Position numbers and translations under genes: made by a program. A model generated the notes under the pieces. The model searched no databases. It was not told where the DNA came from and worked only from the letters and a program-made list of their open reading frames with translations. A stretch of DNA of 64,000 bases from Caballeronia sp. SEWSISQ10-4 2 (GTDB lineage Bacteria > Pseudomonadota > Gammaproteobacteria > Burkholderiales > Burkholderiaceae). Where the stretch lies: the NCBI RefSeq assembly GCF_030464885.1, contig NZ_JALPRJ010000032.1, forward strand, positions 1-64,000, in the 5' to 3' direction. Positions 52,489 through 60,656 of the stretch are shown here, one piece after another; the stretch's first letter is position 1, and each line of letters begins with the position of its first letter.

Positions 52489-53454
52489 TCACGCTGCGAC
52501 GGCCTGCCCCAGCGTTTCGCGCAACATGGTGGCTAGCTCCTGCGCAACGAACTTCGAGATATACGCATCGGCGCCGACTTTTCTCACGTGTTCCTCATTG
52601 GCAGATCCGGACAACGACGAATGGATGACGACCGGGATCGATCGCAGCGCGGCGTTACCCTTGATCTTGCGAGTCAAGGTGAAGCCGTCCATTTCCGGCA
52701 TCTCGAGGTCCGTTAAAACCAGTGCGATTTCGTCACTTACCGCGCGCCCCGACGCGTGCGCGCGTTTTTCCGCAGCCTCCAGCACGTTCCACGCTTCGAG
52801 CCCCGTCTTCGCCATGATGAACGGCAAGCCCATTGCAGTGAGACTCTGCTCAATCAAGCTGCGCGCTACACCCGAATCATCAGCCGCGAGAATTTTGGCG
52901 CCACGCGCAATATTGACGCGGCCAACGGTAGCCTCAGTAATATCAGGCTCGCTTCCCGGAAGCACGTCCCGCAAAATCTGCTCGACGTCGAGCAGTTGAG
53001 CCAGACGCGAGCCGTCTACGTTTCCATCGAGACGTGCGATGCTAGTCACGGTCTTTCCGCTCGAATGCGCCTCCGCAGACAGCACCTGATCCCACTCAAG
53101 GCGAACGATGTCATCGACCTCTTCGACAGCAAAGCCTTGGGTCGTCCTGGCAAACTCAGTGACCAGCAAGATCCGAGGTTTCCCCCTCGGTGTACAACCC
53201 GTCAACCGGGGCAAGTCAATGACAGGAATGATCTGCCCGCGAATATCAGCAATGCCGAGGATGTTGTCCGATGCGCCTGCGATGACCGTAAAGGCAGGCA
53301 TCTCAATGATCTCCCGAACCTTGAACACGTTGATGCCGTAAAGTTCACGCTGCGTCGAGTTTGGTGCCTCGCCAAGGCGGAATAGGAGCAGTTCGAACCG
53401 GTTGTTTCCCGCCAGGTTAGTCCGTTGCTCAACATCATGCTGGGAACTACTCAT
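52489..53454 (-). CDS. cheV: Chemotaxis protein CheV (CheW-receiver fusion)
   Basis: A 321-residue adaptor. An N-terminal CheW-like domain (FELLLFRLG, YGINVFKVREIIEMPAFTVI, ILGIADIRGQIIPVIDLPRL) is joined to a C-terminal receiver domain (ILAADDSGVARSLIEQSLTA; phospho-acceptor in VLTDLEMPEMDG; HSSLSG; Lys in AYISKF). CheV couples receptors to CheA and adapts when phosphorylated. Start 53454 (MSSSQHDVEQRTN) has GAGGCG upstream; longer in-frame starts run into the intergenic region. It stands upstream of the broken receptor on the same strand. Confidence 0.93.
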   Translation of the reverse strand: MSSSQHDVEQRTNLAGNNRFELLLFRLGEAPNSTQRELYGINVFKVREIIEMPAFTVIAGASDNILGIADIRGQIIPVIDLPRLTGCTPRGKPRILLVTEFARTTQGFAVEEVDDIVRLEWDQVLSAEAHSSGKTVTSIARLDGNVDGSRLAQLLDVEQILRDVLPGSEPDITEATVGRVNIARGAKILAADDSGVARSLIEQSLTAMGLPFIMAKTGLEAWNVLEAAEKRAHASGRAVSDEIALVLTDLEMPEMDGFTLTRKIKGNAALRSIPVVIHSSLSGSANEEHVRKVGADAYISKFVAQELATMLRETLGQAVAA

Positions 53455-54069
53455 CTGATTCGCCTCGATTCTGTGCGGCATGACCGATCGTTCGGAGCAC
53501 GCCTCTATATAGTTGATGACGCAGCTTTCTGCTTCGGCTGAAAACGAGCTGCGCAAGGTGAGAATCCCCAATGCCGCCGATGGGTTCCGTAAGCGTTGGT
53601 CGAACTTCGAATTCCATCGTGCGGACGTGTGTCGCCTAGCCATTGCTTCATATGTGTTAACGACACACAGTTCAGCAGCTTTATTTTTGATTTTCTTAAG
53701 CCCCCTCAGGTTTTCCCTATGGGACGTCCTTGAAGATTCAGCGTCTGGTTGTCCGCCATACCCGGTTTTTGAGCCTAGCGGTGCGCAACGTCGGCATCCT
53801 GATGCGAAAAAAACAAGGCGATTCAATATTCACCGGTGGTTCCCCGTCCCTCACGCACCCGCGTAGCCATCCAAGCCGGTGAACTAAGCCACAATCGCGC
53901 CTCTCTTTGCGGTCTTGCGCTCCCTGCACTAGGCTAAGCTTGGCTTACGTTTAAATGAAGGACCGGGAGCGTATTGAATTAAGAACTTGCTGCACAAGGT
54001 ACCGGCCTTTCCCCGAAGCGACAAAGTACCGCTTTAGAAAACCGCGACCAATCAAATCAAAGGGCAGGA
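53455..54069. other. Divergent regulatory region between cheV and fliM
   Basis: About 615 bases without a recognised gene. AT-rich stretches around 53665-53710 and 53935-53960 (GGCTTACGTTTAAATG) may hold the two promoters; no consensus flagellar sigma28 site could be assigned with confidence. Confidence 0.4.
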
Positions 54070-55065
54070 ATGGCGCACGAAGAATTCATGTCGCAGGAGG
54101 AGGTCGATGCGCTGTTGAAGGGCGTCACCGGCGAGACCGACATGGTCGTCGAGCAAACCTCTTCGTCGGTCCCACGTCCCTACAATCTCTCCGCCCAGGA
54201 GCGGATAGTGCGCGGTCGGATGGCAGGTCTTGAAATTATCAACGATCGCTTCGCCCGCCTCCTGCGCGGCGGGATCTTTCACTTGATGCGCCGCACCGCA
54301 GAGATTTCGGTCGGAGCGATCAAGGTTCAAAAATACAGCGAATTTACGCGCAACCTCCCCATTCCCACCAACCTGAATCTAGTGCATGTCAAACCGCTGC
54401 GCGGTACCGCGCTCTTTGTGTTTGATCCAAATCTGGTGTTCTTCGTGGTAGATAACTTGTTTGGGGGCGACGGGCGGTTTCACGTTCGTGTAGAGGGGCG
54501 CGAGTTCACCGCCACTGAACAGCGCATCATTGGCAAGCTGCTCGACGTGGTTTCTGAACACTATATGGCCGCGTGGATAAACGTACGCCCCCTGGCCCTG
54601 GAGTACGTTCGGTCAGAGATGCATACGCAGTTCGCGAACGTCGCGACACCCAATGAGATCGTCATTGTCACCGAGTTTTCCATCGAGTTTGGCACGACCG
54701 GAGGAACGCTCCACGTTTGCCTGCCGTATTCAATGATCGAGCCCATTCGTGATTTGCTGTTTTCACCGCATCAAGGAGAGACGCTTGACATCGACCAACG
54801 ATGGGGACGCGTGCTCGCCACGCAATTGCAGGCGGCTGAGCTCGAGGTGACCGTTGATCTTGTCGACATACCGACGACGTTCGAGAAGATCCTGAGCATG
54901 CGCACAGGCGACGTGATTCCGATTAACCTCGGCCAATACGTCACCGCCAAAGTTGACTCCGTGCCGGTCATGGAGTGCGGCTATGGGATTTTCAATGGCC
55001 AATACGCGTTACGCGTGAACAAAATGATCGCTTCAGAACAAGCGATGAAGGCGGTTGAATATTAG
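54070..55065 (+). CDS. fliM: Flagellar switch protein FliM, stand-alone copy
   Basis: A 331-residue flagellar C-ring protein. The N-terminal CheY-binding peptide (MSQEEVDALLKGVTGE), the middle domain (RRTAEISVGAIKVQKYSEFT, GTALFVFDPNLVFFVVDNLF, GGDGR), and the C-terminal SpoA domain (VTVDLVDIPTTFEKILSMRT, GDVIPI) are all present at normal length. In Burkholderiales fliM normally sits in a fliLMNOPQR operon. Here there is no fliL or fliN and an insertion element follows. It is either a second fliM or the only one moved. The start ATG 54070 has only a weak AGG site; ATG 54088 (MSQEE) is an alternative. Confidence 0.92.
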   Translation: MAHEEFMSQEEVDALLKGVTGETDMVVEQTSSSVPRPYNLSAQERIVRGRMAGLEIINDRFARLLRGGIFHLMRRTAEISVGAIKVQKYSEFTRNLPIPTNLNLVHVKPLRGTALFVFDPNLVFFVVDNLFGGDGRFHVRVEGREFTATEQRIIGKLLDVVSEHYMAAWINVRPLALEYVRSEMHTQFANVATPNEIVIVTEFSIEFGTTGGTLHVCLPYSMIEPIRDLLFSPHQGETLDIDQRWGRVLATQLQAAELEVTVDLVDIPTTFEKILSMRTGDVIPINLGQYVTAKVDSVPVMECGYGIFNGQYALRVNKMIASEQAMKAVEY

Positions 55066-55273
55066 CAATACTGATGGCCCGACGGGTAAAGATCGGCGCG
55101 ATGCCTGAGAAGATCAACGGTCTATCCGCCGGCCCTGCTAAATGAAAGCGTGCCAATATCCAATCTCCCGCAGCAACTTTGGCCACTCGGTAACATTGGC
55201 GTCATCATGTACCATTTCCAGCTCTAACAATAGCGCCATAATGTCGACCACCGCAACGAAGGTGGCAACCGAG

Positions 55274-55610
55274 GGGCTGTGGTGCAAATAGCGATTGACG
55301 AATCTGTTAGAGTGTCAGGCTGACCAGTTTGAGGGCCCGTGATGAGCAAACTGACGAGTCTGGACGGGCTGTTCCCGGGCCGTTACTTTAACCGTGACGT
55401 GCTCGGCTTCAAACAGTACGGGAGTGCCGCGACCATGATTGCCCGTATCGAGTTGATGCACCGCATTCGCAAGGGGCAGTTCAACCTCTCCGTTCCCGGG
55501 CTCAAAGATGCCGCTGCGCCTGATGTCTGGAATGCTGTTCAGTTATATCGATAAGGTATCCTCAAATATAGGAAACTTCTCGGTCACCCCACCTATTTTC
55601 ACCAGAAACC
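55274..55610 (+). mobile_element. Miniature IS6-family element
   Basis: Ends read GGGCTGTGGTGCAAATAG at 55274 and, on the minus strand from 55610, GGTTTCTGGTGAAAATAGG: inverted repeats of IS6 type, matching the end at 40993. Only about 337 bases lie between them. The sole coding content is a transposase with its middle deleted. No 8-base target duplication was seen. Confidence 0.75.
55342..55554 (+). pseudogene. IS6 transposase reduced to both ends (70 codons)
   Basis: MSKLTSLDGLFPGRYFNRDV is the IS6 N-terminus. It is fused in frame to LGFKQYGSAATMIARIELMH, RIRKGQFNLSVPGL and APDVWNAVQLYR, the IS6 C-terminus. All three catalytic acidic residues and about 160 residues between are missing, so it cannot transpose itself but may be mobilised by a related enzyme. 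Confidence 0.85.
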
Positions 55611-55651
55611 TATCATGGAATTGAGGCGAAAATCGAGTCAGCAAAATTGCT

Positions 55652-56707
55652 TCAGTCAAAATCCATGCCGTCCGCAACCGAACTGATCGATTCTTCGATG
55701 AGCGCGGTCAACGCGGGCCGCTCGGCACGATGGGTTGTAAAGCCCGCAATCGATACCCCGGCATCCGGTGCATAGTAGACCGCCGTTCCCCAGAATCCGG
55801 CGTGCGTATAACATGCTCGCCCGCCCACGCGCTTCACCGAAACTCCCAGCCGGTAATCTTCCGCGCCCTCATGGTCGCCCTTGCGCAGCATTTCCGCGAG
55901 CGTAAGTGGATCGTCGAATACACGCTTCTCGAACAGGTCCTGGTGGAACGTGGCAAGATCACGAACCGACATGACCAGACCGCCTCCGCCGTAAAGGTCC
56001 AATGTCGCACTTAGATCGGTTACGTCGGTTATGGCGGCGTCGTCAAGAAACTGACGCGCACGAGCCTCCGTCCCGGCAGGTTGAGACTCGGCGATTTCCC
56101 ACCATGTCGATCCCAGCCGCCGCTCGTCAAAACGCAACTGATGCCGAACACTCTCGGCCAGCGACATTTGCGTCACGCGCTCGACGATGTCACCCAACAG
56201 AACGTATCCGGTATCGGAATATCTGTACTCTTTCCCGGGCTCGTTGGTTGGCCCGGCGTAATGACAGGAAAGGCCAACCTGCTCCTCACGGGTCCAGCGA
56301 TGCTTAGGGTCCGCAATCACGGTCTTGAAGTAACGCGGGTCATCGGCATGATCGTATACGCCCGCGCTGTGGCTCAAAAGCTGCCGAACCGTGATCTTCT
56401 CCGTGCGATATCCGCGGGACTTCAACAAGCGGTCCAGCATTGGCGTGAGTAGCGGCGAGATGGGCTCATCGAGGGCAAGTTCACCCTGCTCCCACAGCCG
56501 CAGGACCGTCGCCGCTACGAATGTCTTGGTATTGCTCGCGACGCGTAGCGGCGTGTCGATGGTCAGCGCTCTGGCGGTAGACGCATCCGCCATCCCCGCC
56601 GCGGTGCCCCAAGGCTTCGGCACGTTTTTGCCCGTGACAAACAGGGCCATTGCCGCGTACTGCTCGTGCAAGACTGCAGTCAAGACTTCCGGTCGTAGAA
56701 AATCCAA
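55652..56707 (-). CDS. Serine hydrolase of the beta-lactamase/penicillin-binding-protein class C family
   Basis: A 351-residue protein with the S-x-x-K nucleophile motif in VASNTKTFVAATVL (about residues 58-61), Y-S-D in YRYSDTGYVLLGDIVE replacing Y-x-N, and HAGFWG replacing K-T-G. No signal peptide is seen, so it is likely cytoplasmic, unlike AmpC. The family includes esterases and D-amino peptidases, which fit better than antibiotic hydrolysis. No partner gene is evident. Confidence 0.88.
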   Translation of the reverse strand: MDFLRPEVLTAVLHEQYAAMALFVTGKNVPKPWGTAAGMADASTARALTIDTPLRVASNTKTFVAATVLRLWEQGELALDEPISPLLTPMLDRLLKSRGYRTEKITVRQLLSHSAGVYDHADDPRYFKTVIADPKHRWTREEQVGLSCHYAGPTNEPGKEYRYSDTGYVLLGDIVERVTQMSLAESVRHQLRFDERRLGSTWWEIAESQPAGTEARARQFLDDAAITDVTDLSATLDLYGGGGLVMSVRDLATFHQDLFEKRVFDDPLTLAEMLRKGDHEGAEDYRLGVSVKRVGGRACYTHAGFWGTAVYYAPDAGVSIAGFTTHRAERPALTALIEESISSVADGMDFD

Positions 56708-56870
56708 ACCCTTCTCCTGGTTATCGATGCAAGCTCAAAGCACCCGGATTTTGTTGGCGCACCTCGAAGACTACCGGGAAACGTCCGCTGAACCGATCGG
56801 AGACAAAAACACGCTTGCGGCGAACGCAAGCGCCCTTCTTCCAGCGATCCCGCGTAAGCCGGTCGAGTTT

Positions 56871-57050
56871 TCAAAGCCTGTCCGATTGCCTGCGCGTGGT
56901 CATTGCCAGACCGAGCGGAATAACCACGCCGACAAAGATCCCCAGCACCGCGCCAAACCCCTGCACGATACCCACGGACGTAAGCGCCGACAGTCGAAGA
57001 AAGCAGAACGAGCACAGCGCGAGAATCGTTTCGAAGGTCTGCGTCAGCAT
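56871..57050 (-). CDS. Small single-helix membrane protein
   Basis: A 59-residue protein starting at ATG 57050 with AAGGAG 7 bases upstream (MLTQTFETILALCSF). A long hydrophobic segment (VGIVQGFGAVLGIFVGVVIP) spans the membrane and the tail is positive (TTRRQSDRL). It follows the Cys-rich protein gene with a 2-base gap, so the two are co-transcribed. No family recognised. Confidence 0.6.
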   Translation of the reverse strand: MLTQTFETILALCSFCFLRLSALTSVGIVQGFGAVLGIFVGVVIPLGLAMTTRRQSDRL

Positions 57051-57052
57051 CA

Positions 57053-57319
57053 CTACTCCTTGTTCGTGCCGGCTTGATCGCCTTCTTGTTGATTGCTCGG
57101 CGCGGGCTGCTCGAACATCGCCCGGCATTTGGGGCTCAGCTTCTGAAGATGCGCTTCCATGCAGGCAGTGATTTTTGCTTCGTTGGGAATGTGCACTGCA
57201 CAGTAGCGGATCGCGTCGCGTCTGCAAGCTGCGGCCTGCTCGTCGTGGGTCGCCGCAAACACCGCACTGTTCAGCAGTATTCCGAGCCACGAAGCAACGG
57301 TAATGACTGAACGAGACAT
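57053..57319 (-). CDS. Secreted small Cys-rich protein
   Basis: An 88-residue protein with a signal peptide (MSRSVITVASWLGILLNSAV, cleavage near FAA/TH) and a Cys-rich helical pair: ACRRDAIRYCAVHIPN, then ITACMEAHLQKLSPKCRAMF, the C-x8-C ... C-x11-C pattern of GLG1-type cysteine-rich repeats common in Burkholderia and rhizobia. The tail is polar (NQQEGDQAGTNKE). Function unknown, periplasmic. Confidence 0.7.
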   Translation of the reverse strand: MSRSVITVASWLGILLNSAVFAATHDEQAAACRRDAIRYCAVHIPNEAKITACMEAHLQKLSPKCRAMFEQPAPSNQQEGDQAGTNKE

Positions 57320-57517
57320 GGCCATTAATAAAAGTGGCGATATCTTCTTACAGCAAATCGCGAGCCCGATCTTTGCCCTGTGGATCCGCCCTGCTTGCCC
57401 GACGCATGGTTTAAAAACCGTCACCCTCCGTTCAACATACTACGACATTGCGCACAACGCGCGGCTCTTGTGTCAACATGCCCGACCTTATTTCATTGCT
57501 ATACGTAGCATCAACTC

Positions 57518-58024
57518 ATGGCTTCGAAGAACGCGCATCACGCGACTGGGTGGGCAGCAGGTTTGATCGCAGCAGCAGTCGTCAGCAAGTCCGGCGCAGC
57601 CGGACCGTATTACCTCTGGAGCGCGCTGAGTCTTTGCGCAGGCGTGTTCGGCGGCACCGCACCGGACTGGCTCGAAGTGGCGTGGTGGACGCGAGCGCGA
57701 AAGTTATGGATAACGCACCGCACGCTCACGCATTGGGGTGTGGGCTGGCTCGCACTGCTCGCGGTTTCGTACCATTTTCTCGGCGTTCACCCATGGGCTG
57801 CCATCAGCTTCGGCTTCGCATGCGGCGGCTTGATGCATCTGTTCGCCGACTGGCCCAACCCGCTGGGCGTACCGTGGATCATCTCGCGACACTCCCTGAA
57901 CTGGTGGAACAGCGGCCGATGCGACGCGCTGATCGTCGGTGCGGCATGGATCGCCGCAGCAGTGCTGGTGGACCACGTCTGGTTCCACAGCGCCTACGGT
58001 CTCAGGCTGCTTCATGCGTTCTGA
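57518..58024 (+). CDS. YdjM-like membrane-bound metal-dependent hydrolase family protein
   Basis: A 168-residue inner-membrane protein. The N-terminal HHATGWAAGLIAAA, the GGTAPDWLE acid segment and HRTLTHWGVGW form the conserved His/Asp pattern of the YdjM (LexA-regulated, PF04307) family; HLFADWPNPLGVPW is the second family motif. Four or more membrane segments. Members are often near phage or DNA-damage genes; here it stands alone. Confidence 0.85.
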   Translation: MASKNAHHATGWAAGLIAAAVVSKSGAAGPYYLWSALSLCAGVFGGTAPDWLEVAWWTRARKLWITHRTLTHWGVGWLALLAVSYHFLGVHPWAAISFGFACGGLMHLFADWPNPLGVPWIISRHSLNWWNSGRCDALIVGAAWIAAAVLVDHVWFHSAYGLRLLHAF

Positions 58025-58376
58025 GCGCGCGTTAACCGGCCAAGCGAGCAAATCTGCCGCGCGTGCCCCTGCTAAAAGCGCTTTCCCGGCCCCTCTTGGT
58101 TTCTATCGGAAAAGCGACGCAAAACCTGTGGATTCCGCTCGCCGGCCAGCATGATGCCAAGCGTCATACGAATGCCGCGACGCGCTAGAAGCCCCGGTCC
58201 CGTGGCCCGTTACACGCCATAGTCTTTGACCAAAGCACATGTTGCAGCGCAATAAGCGCCCGCCCTCGCATTTGAGCAATTAATTTTCGCTGGTGACTAT
58301 CGGCGCCAGTCGTGCGGACAATGCCGCCGCCAGAAGGCGCATGCCCGCACGACCCCTTCAACGGACGGAGACGCAC
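58025..58376. other. Intergenic region ahead of the amino-acid transporter operon
   Basis: No gene recognised. TTGACC near 58231 could be a -35 box of the transporter operon, but no good -10 stands at the right distance. Confidence 0.35.
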
Positions 58377-59066
58377 TTGTTCCTTTACGGTTATGGTCCC
58401 CTGCTGCTGGCGGGCGCGAAGCAAACGGTCGAACTCGCGGTCCTGTCTCTTGCGGTATCCGTCCTGCTCGGACTGGCAGGCGCGAGCGCCAAGCTTTCGC
58501 ACAACCGCGTCACACGCGGCATCGCCACGGCCTACACGACGCTGATCCGCGCGGTGCCCGACCTGGTCCTGATGCTGCTACTTTTCTATAGCATCCAGAT
58601 CGCGGTCAACAACCTGACCGATGCTTTAGGCCTGGACCAGTTCGATATCGACCCGTTCACGGCGGGTGTCCTGACGCTTGGTTTCATCTACGGCGCGTAC
58701 TTCACCGAAACCTTTCGCGGTGCTTTTCTCGCGGTGCCGCGCGGACAACTGGAAGCAGGCAGCGCCTATGGGATGAGCGGCGTGCGTGTGTTCATCCGCA
58801 TCCTGTTTCCGCAGATGATGCGCTTTGCGCTGCCCGGTATCGGCAACAACTGGCAGGTGATGATCAAGGCGACGGCGCTGGTATCGATCATCGGTCTCGC
58901 CGATATCGTCAAGGCCGCGCAGGACGCCGGCAAGAGCACCTACAACATGTTCTTCTTCATCATGATCGCGGCGCTGGGCTACCTCATCATCACCACTGCC
59001 TCGAACATCGTGCTGCTGTATCTCGCACGCCGCTATTCCACCGGCGTGCGGCACGCCGACCTCTAA
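58377..59066 (+). CDS. hisQ: Polar amino-acid ABC transporter permease (HisQ/AotQ type)
   Basis: A 229-residue inner-membrane permease of the basic-amino-acid family. LFLYGYGPLLLAGAKQTVEL is the usual HisQ N-terminus; the EAA-type loop is GQLEAGSAYGMSGVRVFIRI. The start is a TTG at 58377 with GGAG 6 bases upstream, giving the normal length; a GTG 28 codons earlier has no support. First of four tightly linked genes (hisQ-hisM-hisP-argR-like). No periplasmic binding-protein gene is in this operon, so it must use one encoded elsewhere. Confidence 0.9.
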   Translation: MFLYGYGPLLLAGAKQTVELAVLSLAVSVLLGLAGASAKLSHNRVTRGIATAYTTLIRAVPDLVLMLLLFYSIQIAVNNLTDALGLDQFDIDPFTAGVLTLGFIYGAYFTETFRGAFLAVPRGQLEAGSAYGMSGVRVFIRILFPQMMRFALPGIGNNWQVMIKATALVSIIGLADIVKAAQDAGKSTYNMFFFIMIAALGYLIITTASNIVLLYLARRYSTGVRHADL

Positions 59067-59083
59067 GCGCCGGACGACCCCTC

Positions 59084-59797
59084 ATGATCCAGATACTTGC
59101 CGATTACTGGCGCCCGTTTCTCTACTCCGACGGCATGCGCGCCTCGGGTCTCGTCGTGACCTTGTGGTTGTTGGCGAGCTCGCTTGCGCTCGGTTTTGTC
59201 GCGTCCGTTCCGCTTGCCTGCGCACGGGTCTCGAAGAACCGCTGGCTCTCCACGCCGGTGCGCATCTACACTTACGTGTTTCGCGGCACGCCGCTCTACG
59301 TGCAGTTGCTGCTGCTCTACACCGGTATGTACAGTCTCGAATTCGTGCGTTCGCAGTCGTTGCTCGAAGCGTTTTTCCGCAGCGGCTTCAACTGCGCGAT
59401 CGCGGCCTTCGCACTCAATACCTGCGCGTACACCACCGAGATATTCGCGGGTGCGATCCGATCGACACCGTACGGCGAAGTGGAAGCGGCACGTGCTTAC
59501 GGCATGAGCACGTTCACTGTGTACTGGCGCGTGATCCTGCCTTCTGCACTGCGCCGTTCGCTGCCGCTGTACAGTAACGAGGTGATCCTCATGCTGCACG
59601 CCACCACGGTTGCGTTCACCGCGACCGTACCGGACATCCTGAAGGTCGCACGCGACGCAAACTCGGCGACCTATCAGTCGTTCGAGTCGTTCGGGATCGC
59701 CGCGCTGATTTATCTGGTGGTGTCGTTTGTGTTGATCGGCGCATTCCGGCGCGCGGAAAAGCGCTGGCTTGGGTATCTGGGCACAGCGCGTCGTTGA
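59084..59797 (+). CDS. hisM: Polar amino-acid ABC transporter permease (HisM/AotM type)
   Basis: A 237-residue permease partner of HisQ. FRGTPLYVQLLLLYTGMYSL and GAIRSTPYGEVEAARAYGMS are HisM/ArtM-type motifs, and NEVILMLHATTVAFTATVPD is the conserved C-terminal loop. ATG 59084 follows the hisQ stop by 17 bases. Specific for arginine, ornithine, lysine or histidine by family. Confidence 0.92.
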   Translation: MIQILADYWRPFLYSDGMRASGLVVTLWLLASSLALGFVASVPLACARVSKNRWLSTPVRIYTYVFRGTPLYVQLLLLYTGMYSLEFVRSQSLLEAFFRSGFNCAIAAFALNTCAYTTEIFAGAIRSTPYGEVEAARAYGMSTFTVYWRVILPSALRRSLPLYSNEVILMLHATTVAFTATVPDILKVARDANSATYQSFESFGIAALIYLVVSFVLIGAFRRAEKRWLGYLGTARR

Positions 59798-59860
59798 GAT
59801 TCAAATCAGATCGTTACCTTGTCAAAACCGTATTACAGTCATCACTCTCGGGAGTACGCG

Positions 59861-60652
59861 TTGGAGCTAACCGCCAAAGATGCCGCGACAAAACTGGTCG
59901 CGCAAGACATTCACAAGCGCTACGGCGACAACGAAGTGCTCAAGGGCGTGTCGCTTTCCGCTCGTGCGGGCGACGTCATCAGCATCATCGGTGCGAGCGG
60001 TTCGGGCAAGAGCACGTTCCTGCGCTGCATCAATTTTCTCGAGCGGCCGAACGCGGGGCAGATCGTGGTGGACGGCGAGACGGTGCTCGTCAAGGCTGAC
60101 CGCGCGGGCAACCATGACGTGGCCGACCGCAAGCAGTTGCAGCGTGTGCGCACGAAGCTCGCCATGGTGTTCCAGCACTTCAACTTGTGGTCGCATATGA
60201 CCGCCATCGAAAACGTGATGGAAGCGCCACGGCATGTGCTCGGCCTCTCAAAGAAGGAAGCGGAAGAGCGCGCACGGATGTACCTCGAGAAGGTGGGTCT
60301 CGCGCCTCGCATCGAAAAGCAATATCCGTCGCACATGTCCGGTGGGCAGCAGCAACGCGTGGCGATTGCACGTGCATTGGCAATGCATCCCGACGTGATG
60401 CTGTTCGACGAACCCACTTCGGCGCTCGACCCGGAACTGGTCGGCGAAGTGCTCAAGGTCATGCAGAAGCTTGCCGAAGAGGGCCGCACGATGATCGTGG
60501 TCACGCACGAAATGGGCTTTGCCCGCAACGTCTCGAACCACGTGATGTTCCTGCACCAGGGCCGCACGGAAGAAGAAGGTGCGCCGGCCGACGTGCTTAC
60601 CGCACCGAAGAGCGAGCGGCTGCGCCAGTTCCTCTCCGGCAGTCTCAAGTAA
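59861..60652 (+). CDS. hisP: Polar amino-acid ABC transporter ATPase (HisP/AotP type)
   Basis: A 263-residue ATPase. Walker A GASGSGKST, the HisP-specific insert (VKADRAGNHDVADRKQLQRV), Q-loop VFQHFNLWSHMTAIENV, signature MSGGQQQRVAIARAL, Walker B MLFDEPTSALDPEL and H-loop VTHEMGFA are complete. The likely start is TTG 59861 with GGAG 6 bases upstream; a TTG at 59819 would add 14 unlike residues. With HisQ and HisM it forms the importer. Confidence 0.92.
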   Translation: MELTAKDAATKLVAQDIHKRYGDNEVLKGVSLSARAGDVISIIGASGSGKSTFLRCINFLERPNAGQIVVDGETVLVKADRAGNHDVADRKQLQRVRTKLAMVFQHFNLWSHMTAIENVMEAPRHVLGLSKKEAEERARMYLEKVGLAPRIEKQYPSHMSGGQQQRVAIARALAMHPDVMLFDEPTSALDPELVGEVLKVMQKLAEEGRTMIVVTHEMGFARNVSNHVMFLHQGRTEEEGAPADVLTAPKSERLRQFLSGSLK

Positions 60653-60656
60653 GCGC

